From the IMG/VR virus record IMGVR_UViG_3300044630_000786, positions 1 through 52,445 of that record: a stretch of DNA of 52,445 nucleotides. One strand, 5' to 3'. Source of the stretch: a virus. Under the pieces are notes generated by a model, which worked only from the letters and a program-made list of their open reading frames with translations, made no database searches and was not told the origin of the DNA. Positions 15,731 to 23,800 of the stretch are shown piece after piece (positions within the stretch are counted from its first letter, which is position 1; each line of letters begins with the position of its first letter). The position numbers and the translations under genes are program-made.

Positions 15731-16070
15731 TTATATCATACTCCAGTTCGGCAGGGCTGAAGTAATAGTTAATACATCCCAGCACTGCTTGTTCGTCAAA
15801 TTGCTTACAGGAAAAAAGATCCAGAAAGATCTTACCATTATCACAGAAGTGAACGACAAGAGAACTGGTTGTAATCAACTGAACCAGTGTCCATCCATTC
15901 TTTTCTTCCAAGTCTTCGAAGTAGGTGAGTTGTGGTTCACCATGACGAATCATTTCTATATTATCGCATAGATCTCTATTAAAGGCAAGGATGGCTTCCT
16001 TGTCCTTACAGTTTGGACTGGCACCAGATATGTTTACAATCATCTGCCAACCCCATGGTGTCTTTCGCAT
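15714..16070 (-). CDS. speD: S-adenosylmethionine decarboxylase proenzyme
   Basis: 118 aa, the SpeD size. Ser69 in TTSSLVVHF is the likely self-cleavage and pyruvoyl site, with His74 and Cys88 (LDLFSCK) at the spacing of bacterial SpeD (Ser63/His68/Cys83 in Thermotoga). Produces decarboxylated SAM, the aminopropyl donor for spermidine. speD is a known auxiliary gene in aquatic phages. Here it begins an overlapping cluster with the amidinotransferase and oxygenases. Confidence 0.85.
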   Translation of the reverse strand: MRKTPWGWQMIVNISGASPNCKDKEAILAFNRDLCDNIEMIRHGEPQLTYFEDLEEKNGWTLVQLITTSSLVVHFCDNGKIFLDLFSCKQFDEQAVLGCINYYFSPAELEYDIIERDI

Positions 16071-16090
16071 TTTAATTCCTCAAAGAATAC

Positions 16091-16098
16091 TATTTATC
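16091..16098 (-). promoter_or_regulatory. possible late promoter variant GATAAATA
   Basis: One mismatch from TATAAATA, 21 nt upstream of the speD ATG. It overlaps the end of the upstream gene; low certainty. Confidence 0.35.
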
Positions 16099-16435
16099 GA
16101 CTGACACGAATCTCTGCTTCAGGATTGTCAAGACAGGCAGAATGGTACTTCTTTACAAACTCAATCAAACCATCATAGGATCCCCACCCATTAGATGGAT
16201 TTAAGGTCTTATACTTTTCGGGGTATCGCACCAGTTCAACCAATCCTTCACTCAATAGTGAAACGATCTCAATTGCCTTGGTATACTCATGTTCATCAGG
16301 TCGCCACAACACATCATAAAGTGTCTTACCATTAGACAACTCTACAGCCATAGCCATCTTATTCAGATTGTGAGTGATATTACCCGAGTAAACCGAGCAG
16401 GGCTGAACCACCATTAAATCAACATCAAGACTCAT
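16094..16435 (-). CDS. conserved phage protein, SANITHNLNxM family
   Basis: 113 aa. Blocks SGNITHNLNKMAMAV, LWRPDEHE, LNPSNGWGSYDGL and a C-terminal EIRVSR are found in a protein spread across very different phages, including actinophages. No function is assigned to the family to my knowledge. Confidence 0.75.
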   Translation of the reverse strand: MSLDVDLMVVQPCSVYSGNITHNLNKMAMAVELSNGKTLYDVLWRPDEHEYTKAIEIVSLLSEGLVELVRYPEKYKTLNPSNGWGSYDGLIEFVKKYHSACLDNPEAEIRVSR

Positions 16436-16739
16436 CCTTCATACCTTCCCACTTATCCATCAGTTCCTTGACTTCCCTATTATACTCTTCCGTATCTTTA
16501 GGATCATAGTCTTCCAAGAACATCTCCATATACTTTATTGCTTCCTCTGCTTCAGATTCGGCGCACGCATATATCTCCATAATTACAGCGACTCTCTCGG
16601 GGGCATCGCGATCCAATATCTCCTGAACATCCTCAACAGGAATATCAAAGGTCTTGTCCATAGAATACCATAGACTTAGACAGCCATTCACATTATAGAA
16701 GGCATACCAGCAAGAATTACTCCAACGTGCATAGGACAT
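16425..16739 (-). CDS. hypothetical acidic protein (104 aa)
   Basis: Trp/Tyr-rich N-terminus (RWSNSCWYAFYNVNG) then a strongly acidic helical region. Overlaps the next gene by 11 nt and lies one base from the upstream gene. Not recognised. Confidence 0.6.
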   Translation of the reverse strand: MSYARWSNSCWYAFYNVNGCLSLWYSMDKTFDIPVEDVQEILDRDAPERVAVIMEIYACAESEAEEAIKYMEMFLEDYDPKDTEEYNREVKELMDKWEGMKDES

Positions 16740-16740
16740 A

Positions 16741-16995
16741 TTAGTTCATCTTCTTCTTATAGTCTGGATCATCCTCACGATCCAAAGAATCGGTGTATTG
16801 CTTGAGTAGAATCTCAGCCATTTCGGGATCTTCTTCCATGAGGGAATCAATATCAATTGGCTTAGAATTCTCCATAAACTCACCACTCTCAAACTGTTTA
16901 GTGATCTCGGCAATCAACTCATCCAGTTCTTCCTGAGTGCCTTCAAAGTGATCAAAGCATCCAGGGGCGAATTCAATCTTTAGTTTCTTTGTCAT
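16741..16995 (-). CDS. hypothetical acidic protein (84 aa)
   Basis: Short acidic helical protein (IEFAPGCFDHFEGTQEELDE). A similar motif, G.F..FEG.QEE.D, occurs in other T4-like phage small proteins. Function unknown. Confidence 0.6.
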   Translation of the reverse strand: MTKKLKIEFAPGCFDHFEGTQEELDELIAEITKQFESGEFMENSKPIDIDSLMEEDPEMAEILLKQYTDSLDREDDPDYKKKMN

Positions 16996-17003
16996 ATACG
17001 TCC

Positions 17004-17120
17004 TTAAAAGAATCCTGATACAAATACCGCAATGGCAAATACGAGAATACTCACCATGAGCAGTCGAAGAAGGATGAAGGTTAGTGCATCACCAATGTCT
17101 AATAGAGTCTTAAATTTCAT
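17004..17120 (-). CDS. tiny membrane protein (38 aa)
   Basis: Short frame starting MKFKTLLDIGDAL and ending in one long hydrophobic helix (ILLRLLMVSILVFAIAVF). The ATG overlaps the stop of the gene before it (ATGA), so translation is probably coupled. Confidence 0.6.
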   Translation of the reverse strand: MKFKTLLDIGDALTFILLRLLMVSILVFAIAVFVSGFF

Positions 17121-17278
17121 TTCTTTTCAAACCAGTTAGGATCCAACATATCGCCATGAATATCTACCGTAGAGGTGTCGAGTTTGGATACCTCTACAAC
17201 AACTGCCGTAGGTTGCTTAGGTGGTTCAAAGAGGGGTGAAGCCTGACTCATTGCAAATAACATTAATACTATATCCAT
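17117..17278 (-). CDS. small protein with hydrophobic N-terminus (53 aa)
   Basis: ATG at 17278 is preferred (MDIVLMLFAMSQASPL, AAAAGG upstream). The frame extends to a GTG at 17374, which would run through half of the inverted repeat at 17360-17426. Possibly exported or anchored; function unknown. Confidence 0.5.
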   Translation of the reverse strand: MDIVLMLFAMSQASPLFEPPKQPTAVVVEVSKLDTSTVDIHGDMLDPNWFEKK

Positions 17279-17510
17279 ATATGTGAACCTTTTGAAATTA
17301 AAAAATTTTTCCAGGATTTTTTTTTCGAGAATCCCAAAACGATTTGTGTCTAGAATTTCCATATCGAAGTACACTAGGTCAAATAGAAGTACCTTAGTAT
17401 AAACTCCTCCAGCATACTTCGATATGTAAAGTCTAGGAAAGAGAAAAATAGACTGGTGTCTAAACCCCCAGTTTCACATGCCGACCCCATTCCAAAATAT
17501 AAAGTTGAAT
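17279..17510. other. intergenic region with 12-bp inverted repeat
   Basis: 232 nt with no convincing gene. Holds a perfect 12-bp inverted repeat, CATATCGAAGTA at 17360-17371 and TACTTCGATATG at 17415-17426, and A/T tracts (17300-17330). The repeat could fold in RNA or serve as a paired operator. No sigma70 pair with 17-nt spacing is evident. Confidence 0.5.
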
Positions 17511-17738
17511 TTACCGCATGAGCCACCGACCCACTGCTCGCTTCACATCAGTCACCGAACCTACCTTCTGACCATTGAGTCTTATGTCATACATACTACG
17601 TATACGCAAAGTTCCCATTTCTGTTTCTATCTCATAGCCATTGGCATCTTTGGTCCATTCTTTGAAGTTCATACCAGAGAAGAACAGTGTTTCCTTCAGT
17701 TCTTCCTTAGCTGTCTTCCTGCTAAACCAGATATTCAT
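17511..17738 (-). CDS. hypothetical basic protein (75 aa)
   Basis: Starts MNIWFSRKTAKEEL, with SD GAGGATG. Ends in a basic segment (DVKRAVGRWLMR). Own promoter candidate at 17760-17788. Not recognised. Confidence 0.55.
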   Translation of the reverse strand: MNIWFSRKTAKEELKETLFFSGMNFKEWTKDANGYEIETEMGTLRIRSMYDIRLNGQKVGSVTDVKRAVGRWLMR

Positions 17739-17759
17739 ATATCATCCTCTACACCGTCC

Positions 17760-17788
17760 ATTATACGCTTTGTCAAGTTTGGAAGCAA
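17760..17788 (-). promoter_or_regulatory. sigma70-like promoter TTGCTT-N17-TATAAT
   Basis: -10 TATAAT at 17760-17765 and -35 TTGCTT at 17783-17788 with 17-nt spacing, the same -35 type as at 1008-1013. About 22 nt upstream of the 75-aa gene. Confidence 0.55.
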
Positions 17789-17790
17789 AT

Positions 17791-17997
17791 TTATTTTGTT
17801 ATTTGGATATCGAACACATGCTTCCTCATCTTTCCATCATATATGGTCATGGTACTACCTATACCCACTGCATTGAACATGTTACTATACAGTTGGAAGA
17901 TGGCTTCATTTAGATTAGTATTGTCACCCACCTCACGACGCTTAATACGTGCCTCTGTAGTGTAGAAAGAAATACCGTTTGCAATAACACGAATCAT
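17791..17997 (-). CDS. hypothetical protein (68 aa)
   Basis: MIRVIANGISFYTTEARIKR start, predicted alpha/beta. Lies 13 nt below the AAA+ ATPase gene stop and likely shares its transcript. Function unknown. Confidence 0.55.
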   Translation of the reverse strand: MIRVIANGISFYTTEARIKRREVGDNTNLNEAIFQLYSNMFNAVGIGSTMTIYDGKMRKHVFDIQITK

Positions 17998-18010
17998 AGT
18001 GGGTCTCCTA

Positions 18011-18949
18011 TTAAGCAGTCAACATGTATGTAGCGAGGTCTTTCCAATCATCGTTTGCAGCACGAACCTTGGAAACAGAGATCAGGGTACGGAGGGAGAT
18101 TTCCTTCACGTCATCCTTGATTTCACGAATCAGAGCCAACGCATCCTGAACGATGGTCTTATCATACTCAGGCAGAAACTCTTCAGCCATAGCGATGGTC
18201 TCCATACGCTCGATCTTCTGATCGGTGTTCATAGACAGGTCAATCATCATAGAACGACTACGGATGGCTTGGTCAATGCGACCTTCGTCCAGGTTAGAAA
18301 TAAAGATAACACGACCTTCAAAGTTGAAGCTACGTGGCAGGTCATCTTCACGCATATCAGCATTCCAGCTAATAATACGCTTACCGTAAGAGTCAAGAGC
18401 CGACTTCAGAATGTTCAACGCAACTGGGTCTTTCAGAACAGAGTCACAGTCATCAAACACGATGATACCCTTGTTGTTTTCAAACAGAGTGCGGTACAGA
18501 CCTTTCGGGGTAGAGTAACCCTTAACGAAAGTGAAGCATTTACGCATATTGATGATAGAACCGACCTGGAATTCAGCCAAGTCAGAGATGTCTTTATAGC
18601 CAGACTTCTCAAGAGTCTTAGTCACAGTATATGTCTTACCCAAACCACCTTCACCAGTGATCACAGCAGAGGGCTGAACACCAGAAGCAACCATGGTAAC
18701 CAGTTTTTCAACGAAGTCGAAACGCTGATTGATACCAAATTTCTCAGATTTCGGCTCAGCAGCAATGTTAGAACCCATAATCATGTCGAAGGACTTCTTG
18801 ATACCAGTCAACTTCTTGTAGTGAAACTCAACCACTTCCTCCAAACCACGACCAGTCTTGCCAGTACGGACAATCTTGTCACCAATGAAGATTTCAGAAC
18901 GACCAGTACGCTTTTCGGTATTGATTTTAATGGAGATTTGGTTAGACAT
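18011..18949 (-). CDS. AAA+ ATPase (312 aa)
   Basis: ATG 18949 with SD AAGGAAAAG. Walker A GEGGLGKT and Walker B IIVFDDCD, sensor-1-like VIFISNLD and an Arg-rich AIRSRSMMID block. The protein resembles AAA+ ATPases found in T4-like aquatic phages, where function is unknown; ATP-driven remodelling is the safe statement. First gene after a strong sigma70 promoter (18986-19014). Confidence 0.8.
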   Translation of the reverse strand: MSNQISIKINTEKRTGRSEIFIGDKIVRTGKTGRGLEEVVEFHYKKLTGIKKSFDMIMGSNIAAEPKSEKFGINQRFDFVEKLVTMVASGVQPSAVITGEGGLGKTYTVTKTLEKSGYKDISDLAEFQVGSIINMRKCFTFVKGYSTPKGLYRTLFENNKGIIVFDDCDSVLKDPVALNILKSALDSYGKRIISWNADMREDDLPRSFNFEGRVIFISNLDEGRIDQAIRSRSMMIDLSMNTDQKIERMETIAMAEEFLPEYDKTIVQDALALIREIKDDVKEISLRTLISVSKVRAANDDWKDLATYMLTA

Positions 18950-18985
18950 TTTCTTTTCCTTTACAATTTCTATCACAATAAGACA

Positions 18986-19014
18986 ATTATGCCTGAATTG
19001 TGAATTATTGTAAA
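18986..19014 (-). promoter_or_regulatory. sigma70 promoter TTTACA-N17-CATAAT
   Basis: -35 TTTACA at 19009-19014, -10 CATAAT at 18986-18991, 17-nt spacer. Lies 13 nt below the hairpin at 19028-19052. Confidence 0.8.
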
Positions 19015-19027
19015 GACATTTGTGTGA

Positions 19028-19052
19028 AAAACCCTACATTTTGTAGGGTTTT
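19028..19052 (-). terminator. CCCTAC-type hairpin terminator
   Basis: 11-bp perfect stem AAAACCCTACA/TGTAGGGTTTT with a 3-nt loop; on the minus strand it ends in five Ts. Ends the upstream operon just before the promoter at 18986-19014. Confidence 0.8.
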
Positions 19053-19092
19053 GGGGTCTCGAGGGCTGGATTTTACTGGATTTCTGGGATTT

Positions 19093-19380
19093 TTACTCAT
19101 CTGAGACCCAAAAATCCCCATCCACTACCTCGCCACCATGGTCCACTGGGGGTTTTATATGCCAGTCCAGGTCTCTACCCTTGGCATATTGCTGTAGCAT
19201 GTACTTATGTTCCTCGCCTTCGTCTGTCAGCATACGTTTTGCCTGTCCAGATGATAACTTATCTCGGTATGTGTCATCAAATGTGCGCTTATTACCACAT
19301 GAGCGAGAGCAGTATTGTCCTCTCTTACGGTGTTCTGTGCCACATGTGGGGCAGTTTTTCTTTCTGTAAACCCCAGCCAT
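19093..19380 (-). CDS. zinc-finger protein (95 aa)
   Basis: ATG 19380 follows the upstream stop directly. N-terminal treble-clef-like cysteines: NCPTCG and YCSRSCGNKR. The rest resembles phage HNH-associated or DNA-binding small proteins, but no HNH motif is seen. Likely nucleic-acid binding. Confidence 0.6.
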   Translation of the reverse strand: MAGVYRKKNCPTCGTEHRKRGQYCSRSCGNKRTFDDTYRDKLSSGQAKRMLTDEGEEHKYMLQQYAKGRDLDWHIKPPVDHGGEVVDGDFWVSDE

Positions 19381-19381
19381 T

Positions 19382-19699
19382 TCAGTTACGCATAAATAGC
19401 GATTTCCAAGACACGCGATCACTACCCTTCTCTGTCAACCCCACACCAAGAATACACGACACTTCTGGGTTCATCTTAAGCAATGTCCATGTTCCCTCTT
19501 TATCGTTTACCCATAGACTATACGTAGAGTAGTCATTTATATGGTTACCAGCCCAAGTCAGTTCCTCTTTGTAGTCTTCTCTTAGACTATTCATTAATGT
19601 TTGTGTATCATCACATGGTATTGTATAGTCATATTCAAAGGGAGCAGCATGTATGCTTAGACTATAAGTAAGCAGGGTAAGGATTAGTAGTTTTTTCAT
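19382..19699 (-). CDS. exported protein with signal peptide (105 aa)
   Basis: ATG 19699 (MKKLLILTLLTYSLSIHAAP) gives a clean signal peptide with an AHA-like cleavage site (HAA). The mature part has two Cys and resembles periplasmic proteins of unknown function. Confidence 0.65.
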   Translation of the reverse strand: MKKLLILTLLTYSLSIHAAPFEYDYTIPCDDTQTLMNSLREDYKEELTWAGNHINDYSTYSLWVNDKEGTWTLLKMNPEVSCILGVGLTEKGSDRVSWKSLFMRN

Positions 19700-19712
19700 T
19701 CCCGTATTCCCC

Positions 19713-19916
19713 TTAGAGTTTTTCATAGACAGTTAGATATTCCCGCATGTCCAATATGAGTAATCTTACCTGTTCTGAATCCATGTATTCTGGATTGAAT
19801 AGACCTCCATTGGTCAGGTAGTCTTCGATTCTCATTAGGATTATAGACCTCTTGCGATTCTTTGTAAATTCTAAGAATCCTCTATCATCGAAGGGTACTG
19901 TTGTGTCCTCTACCAT
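19713..19916 (-). CDS. hypothetical protein (67 aa)
   Basis: Acidic, helical, no membrane segment. Overlaps the gene before it by 7 nt. Not recognised. Confidence 0.5.
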   Translation of the reverse strand: MVEDTTVPFDDRGFLEFTKNRKRSIILMRIEDYLTNGGLFNPEYMDSEQVRLLILDMREYLTVYEKL

Positions 19917-20107
19917 GATTCGTGTCCCCAGATTTCGACTCTGAATTCCCCTTCGAGATCGTTAACTGTAGTTGGAAGTATCATGTGGCCAGTCGTGCCT
20001 ATGCCAGAGTGGGCGATTATCTCTAGTTCAAAGCTACCTGCATTTGGAAACTTCTCAAGGACTTCAAGGATTTTATAGATGTCCTCTCGGTGGAAGTGTT
20101 GTTTCAT
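19910..20107 (-). CDS. hypothetical protein (65 aa)
   Basis: MKQHFHREDIYKILEVLEKF start, beta-rich second half. Two nt from the upstream gene. Not recognised. Confidence 0.5.
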   Translation of the reverse strand: MKQHFHREDIYKILEVLEKFPNAGSFELEIIAHSGIGTTGHMILPTTVNDLEGEFRVEIWGHESW

Positions 20108-20109
20108 GG

Positions 20110-20316
20110 CTACTCACAATCGGTGACCCAGACGGTCTTTCGTACTGGATCTTTGTTTTCCTTGGCTGGAATATCCATCCATCGATGGGCTTCCTCTTCG
20201 CTATTAAAGTATGGGCTGACGATTCGTTTCTCCGAGCTTACCCAGAAGTATGTATAGGTTGGCATTCCTGCATCCCTGTATTTTACAAGTTCATAGGTAA
20301 ACACGGTGTTACTCAT
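20110..20316 (-). CDS. hypothetical protein (68 aa)
   Basis: Aromatic-rich (YTYFWVSSEKRIVSPYF). ATG overlaps the stop of the 44-aa gene (ATGAGTAA). Not recognised. Confidence 0.5.
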   Translation of the reverse strand: MSNTVFTYELVKYRDAGMPTYTYFWVSSEKRIVSPYFNSEEEAHRWMDIPAKENKDPVRKTVWVTDCE

Positions 20317-20443
20317 TGTATGGCTCCACTGAAATTAGATAGTAGCCCAACTCAGCTGCGAACTGATTGGCTACGTGTAAGTTTGCAAATACTTTGAAGT
20401 GTTCGGTACTTGATCCTTTGATTCGATATGTAACTTTGTACAT
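20309..20443 (-). CDS. small hypothetical protein (44 aa)
   Basis: Frame MYKVTYRIKGSSTEHFKVFA with SD GGAGAAAG before the ATG at 20443. The stop overlaps the next gene. Predicted beta-alpha; function unknown. Confidence 0.6.
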   Translation of the reverse strand: MYKVTYRIKGSSTEHFKVFANLHVANQFAAELGYYLISVEPYNE

Positions 20444-20452
20444 GGCTTTCTC

Positions 20453-20635
20453 CTACATATGGCCAATGAAAATACAATTGGCACTTAGTCTATAATTGTC
20501 AATGTGAATGGCTTTGGTGATTTGTTCCTTTGCCTTCAGGCATTGTTCCTGAGATCCAAACTTGGCGCTGATGCTACCCTTGCTAGTATGTGCACTAGGA
20601 ATAGTACTGAACAACGCAATCACCAATACCCACAT
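20453..20635 (-). CDS. small exported protein (60 aa)
   Basis: MWVLVIALFSTIPSAHTS is a short signal peptide; the mature part has two Cys (EQCLKA, ANCIF) able to form a disulfide. SD AGGAGA. Function unknown. Confidence 0.6.
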   Translation of the reverse strand: MWVLVIALFSTIPSAHTSKGSISAKFGSQEQCLKAKEQITKAIHIDNYRLSANCIFIGHM

Positions 20636-20644
20636 TTCTATCTC

Positions 20645-21751
20645 CTAGAAAGCCAGCCAGTTGTAACTTTGTGTTCGCTCACGCTTCAATGTCACAATCA
20701 CACCCTCATTGTTAGCATAGGTAAATTCCCCTGTCACATTGTCCACACGCTTAATATCATTGGGTGTGAAGCGAACATTGTGCCAGTCACCATCCTCGTC
20801 AACGTCACTTTCCATCATCTCGTTGGCGACCACAGCCAATCCTGTAATTGCATTGGCAGTTTTCATCCAGTACTCAACATTGACCACATCAGTCAATGGG
20901 TTACCTCGCCACTTCTTTTCCCAGTTTTTAGGTGGCTGACCCATGATAGAAACTGCTACATCGAACACGTCTTTGCTGGCATATTCTGGCTTGGCATTCA
21001 GCATTCTTAGTGCTTCGGTTGGACTCTCATTATATCTATTCATTTCCTCAACTAATGCCTTCAGCATGTCGAAGTTGAAGGAATCAAACATTACGGCAAT
21101 ATTGATAATCCGCTCGATGTGTTCCTTTTCTTTTAGATTATCCTCACAGTACTCACGAATAAATTCTGCTTCTAAACCTTTGAAGTCCAGCATGTAGTAG
21201 ATCCGTCCTGGACGATTACGCATATGCTCATTGACTCGCCACTTATCATTACAGGTGATAATGAACAGTTTCTTGGAAGGGAACACACCATCCAACAGCG
21301 TCAATGCTGCTTCCTGATGGTCGCTGTCATAAACCTTCTCAAACTCATCAAAGAGAATAATGCAGGGCTGCTCAATATCTTGCAAAAACTTATTAAACAC
21401 ATCACCAACGTATGGGTGATTGATAATGATTGTAGGGATAGCCCACTGGTCTGCTGCGTTCAAAGACAGAACCTTTGCAAGTAATGTCTTACCACTGCCC
21501 TTCTCGCCATTCAACATCACACCTGTACTGTTTGGGCGATCAAGGAATGTACTAAGAATTTTCTTAGCATTCTTTTCGGTGTCGCCATACAGCTTGGTTG
21601 GGCGAGGGAAGGTATCAACCATCTCTAGGAACAGATTGCCATACATATCTTCCTTGATAGTATAGTTCCCTACTGGTAGCGTCTGGTGAAGGTCTACTGA
21701 TTCTTCAGAAGCAACTTTCCAAGTGTTACCGTTACGCAAAAAATAAGACAT
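20645..21751 (-). CDS. AAA+ ATPase (368 aa)
   Basis: Walker A GEKGSGKT, Walker B CIILFDEFEKV, sensor-1 LFIITCNDKWRVN, Arg finger region RNRPGRIYYML. Similar AAA proteins are conserved in aquatic T4-like phages near early genes. The C-terminal 110 residues are unassigned and may mediate partner binding. Strong promoter at 21795-21823 and SD GGAG just before the ATG. Confidence 0.82.
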   Translation of the reverse strand: MSYFLRNGNTWKVASEESVDLHQTLPVGNYTIKEDMYGNLFLEMVDTFPRPTKLYGDTEKNAKKILSTFLDRPNSTGVMLNGEKGSGKTLLAKVLSLNAADQWAIPTIIINHPYVGDVFNKFLQDIEQPCIILFDEFEKVYDSDHQEAALTLLDGVFPSKKLFIITCNDKWRVNEHMRNRPGRIYYMLDFKGLEAEFIREYCEDNLKEKEHIERIINIAVMFDSFNFDMLKALVEEMNRYNESPTEALRMLNAKPEYASKDVFDVAVSIMGQPPKNWEKKWRGNPLTDVVNVEYWMKTANAITGLAVVANEMMESDVDEDGDWHNVRFTPNDIKRVDNVTGEFTYANNEGVIVTLKRERTQSYNWLAF

Positions 21752-21794
21752 TACAACTCCATAAAAAAAGGGATAAAACTCAACTCGGTAACCA

Positions 21795-21823
21795 ATTATA
21801 CACCCATTAGGTATATAAGTAAA
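21795..21823 (-). promoter_or_regulatory. sigma70 promoter TTTACT-N17-TATAAT
   Basis: -35 TTTACT at 21818-21823, -10 TATAAT at 21795-21800, 17-nt spacer; 44 nt above the AAA+ gene start. Confidence 0.8.
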
Positions 21824-21827
21824 GTTG

Positions 21828-22037
21828 CTAATCAGACTTCCAAGCCCAGTGTAGTATGGTCCAGTCGTCTATACAATCTTGCTTGGAATAGTTTGCATCT
21901 ACGTGTTCTTTTCCAAACTTCTCACACATCTTTCCGTACCAGTAATTCCAATACTGATTTAGAATGTCGTCTTCGGACAGCGTTTCATAGACTGTCTCGT
22001 CTTTCTCATTGGGATAGCATATAGTCCAGTAATTCAT
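21828..22037 (-). CDS. hypothetical Trp-rich protein (69 aa)
   Basis: MNYWTICYPNEKDETVYETL start. The C-terminal half contains repeated Trp/Tyr (DDWTILHWAWKSD). ATG overlaps the upstream stop (ATGA). Function unknown. Confidence 0.55.
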   Translation of the reverse strand: MNYWTICYPNEKDETVYETLSEDDILNQYWNYWYGKMCEKFGKEHVDANYSKQDCIDDWTILHWAWKSD

Positions 22038-22213
22038 TTGCTTCTTGCTAGGTTTAAAAAATCTATAATCTTTGGTATGGCTTTGCCATCAAAACTTACA
22101 AAGACTTTCTGAGGATCGTAATTGTGTAGCTGCATTCTTACAATGTTTTTATCGCTTTGGTAATACAGCGTGATGTACTTCCTACCATCCTCAGTAAAAA
22201 TCGTTTCTTGCAT
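22034..22213 (-). CDS. hypothetical protein (59 aa)
   Basis: Frame MQETIFTEDGRKYITLYYQS with SD GAGGTGG; starts in a TAATG overlap with the basic protein upstream and ends in an ATGA overlap with the next gene. Not recognised, but the tight coupling supports it. Confidence 0.6.
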   Translation of the reverse strand: MQETIFTEDGRKYITLYYQSDKNIVRMQLHNYDPQKVFVSFDGKAIPKIIDFLNLARSK

Positions 22214-22428
22214 TAACCACCTCGCCCTGCTGCTTTCTTCATTGGCTTATTGCTTGCGATGCGATTCATTGCATTCTTCACCAACCTGTTTGCAAGAGAT
22301 TTATCAAATCCCTGCTGCTCTAACTTCTTACGTGCTTTCTTCTTGCTCTTCTTAAGCAACATGGCACGTTTCAGTGGACTTAATTCCTCAACAATCTCTA
22401 CTGCTTGCTGTTCGTTTTCTTCGTTCAT
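22213..22428 (-). CDS. small basic protein (71 aa)
   Basis: Acidic first 15 residues then Lys/Arg-rich helices (LLKKSKKKARKKLEQQG), ending KPMKKAAGRGG. Could bind nucleic acid. Function unknown. Confidence 0.55.
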   Translation of the reverse strand: MNEENEQQAVEIVEELSPLKRAMLLKKSKKKARKKLEQQGFDKSLANRLVKNAMNRIASNKPMKKAAGRGG

Positions 22429-22616
22429 TTGTTCTCCTTTACATTACGATGTTTGTTAAATTGTTCTAATGCTTCAAAGGCATCATCCTCATACTTGGCT
22501 TGGTCAATCTCTTCTGGTGTTTTCTTACGGAAGATTGCATCATAGCGATCCCCATACTCTTTTGAACTGATTTTTGACTGAATTGAATCGCCTGTGATAT
22601 CGTTCTTTGCTACCAT
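22425..22616 (-). CDS. small conserved T4-like phage protein (63 aa)
   Basis: ATG 22616 (MVAKNDITGDSIQSKISSKE) with SD GAGGAAAG. The KNDITGDSI start is typical of a small protein shared by aquatic T4-like phages, role unknown. Overlaps the ketosynthase end by 7 nt. Confidence 0.65.
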   Translation of the reverse strand: MVAKNDITGDSIQSKISSKEYGDRYDAIFRKKTPEEIDQAKYEDDAFEALEQFNKHRNVKENK

Positions 22617-23800
22617 AGTTCTTTCCTCACTTCTATGATTTGAGAAGCACACTTACCTCCAAAACCAAAGCTGTTGTTCAGTGTGCGTAAGACCAACTGC
22701 TCCGTATCCGTAAAGTATTTGTTCTCACGGACTACACACTGTAGGTGCTCATCGTCCATTGTGAGTTTCTTAGAATTATGTACGTGTGGGATAATTCCCT
22801 TTCTCATTGACTCGATAGCATAGATCGTTTCAATGATACCTGCGCCAGCAAGTGTATGTCCAATCTTAGACTTGGGCGCATAGATCGGTACGTTTCCAAA
22901 ATAACTGGTAATAGTATCATACTCAATCACATCACCCACTGGTGTGCTAGTAGCATGCGCTGACACAGCATTGAACATAGGTTTACCCATAGTGGCTTTC
23001 TCTAGTGCTAGTCGTGCACCACGTCCATCCTGCGCTGGTGATGTTTGATCAAATGCGTCACTAGCCAGTCCAGCTGGATAAAGTGTAGCGTAAGCTGTTG
23101 CGCCATATTTCTGTAGACTCTTTTCTGATGCTAGGATTAATACACCAGCCCCATCACCCATGACAAATCCTTCACGTTCGTCATCGAATGGTTTGCTATG
23201 ATTACCCAACGCACCAATAGCATTGAAGTATTTTAGTGCTACCTTGAATGTGCCAGCGTCACCTGCTCCACAAACAACATAGTCATACTCATCGAGTAAA
23301 CGCATGCAGTAGTCGATAGTCAAAATACCTGTAGCACATGAAGCAAAGAGCGATGTGCTTACACCCATAAATTGCCAGTAGCTGCTGATGTGTGCGCATG
23401 CCATGTCTGGTATACGATTGACTACCACACGTGGATTGATTCGTTTGTTGGAAATTAACCTTGGAAATGATTCTTCCAAAGTTTCAGTATCATTCGAGCA
23501 TGTCGAAAATAATACTGCTACGTTAGACGATGGTGGTAAACCTGCCATGTCTAGTGCTTGCTTTGTGACATGCATTGCCATACGCTGGAGTTTGGTTGTG
23601 CCTTTGGTATCCCAACCCTCAGGTAGTATAAGATTCTGTTCGTCAACTACATAGCCAAGATGAATCTTATGATTCTCTTCTACCATGTGCGGTAGTTCGC
23701 TGCTGTAATCATTATCATCTAGCATGCGAGCGAAGCATTCACTAGGATTATTACCTAGTGCATCAATCAGCCCATAGCCAACCACATATGCATTTTCCAT
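22610..23800 (-). CDS. FabF-like beta-ketoacyl synthase
   Basis: 396 aa, full length for a condensing enzyme. The catalytic triad is intact: Cys155 (ASCATG), His282 (AHATSTPVGD) and His315 (KSKIGHTLAGAG), plus the C-terminal NNSFGFGGKC loop. It should catalyse decarboxylative condensation of malonyl-ACP with an acyl thioester. No acyl carrier protein is visible nearby, so it may use the host ACP. It follows five overlapping oxygenase-like genes and shares their ATGG-type junction, suggesting a common product. Confidence 0.9.
   Translation of the reverse strand: MENAYVVGYGLIDALGNNPSECFARMLDDNDYSSELPHMVEENHKIHLGYVVDEQNLILPEGWDTKGTTKLQRMAMHVTKQALDMAGLPPSSNVAVLFSTCSNDTETLEESFPRLISNKRINPRVVVNRIPDMACAHISSYWQFMGVSTSLFASCATGILTIDYCMRLLDEYDYVVCGAGDAGTFKVALKYFNAIGALGNHSKPFDDEREGFVMGDGAGVLILASEKSLQKYGATAYATLYPAGLASDAFDQTSPAQDGRGARLALEKATMGKPMFNAVSAHATSTPVGDVIEYDTITSYFGNVPIYAPKSKIGHTLAGAGIIETIYAIESMRKGIIPHVHNSKKLTMDDEHLQCVVRENKYFTDTEQLVLRTLNNSFGFGGKCASQIIEVRKELW

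Noticed and set aside
17999-19003. 334-codon plus-strand frame
   Set aside because: Antisense to the AAA+ ATPase, whose Walker motifs are clear; the frame reads as low-information sequence.
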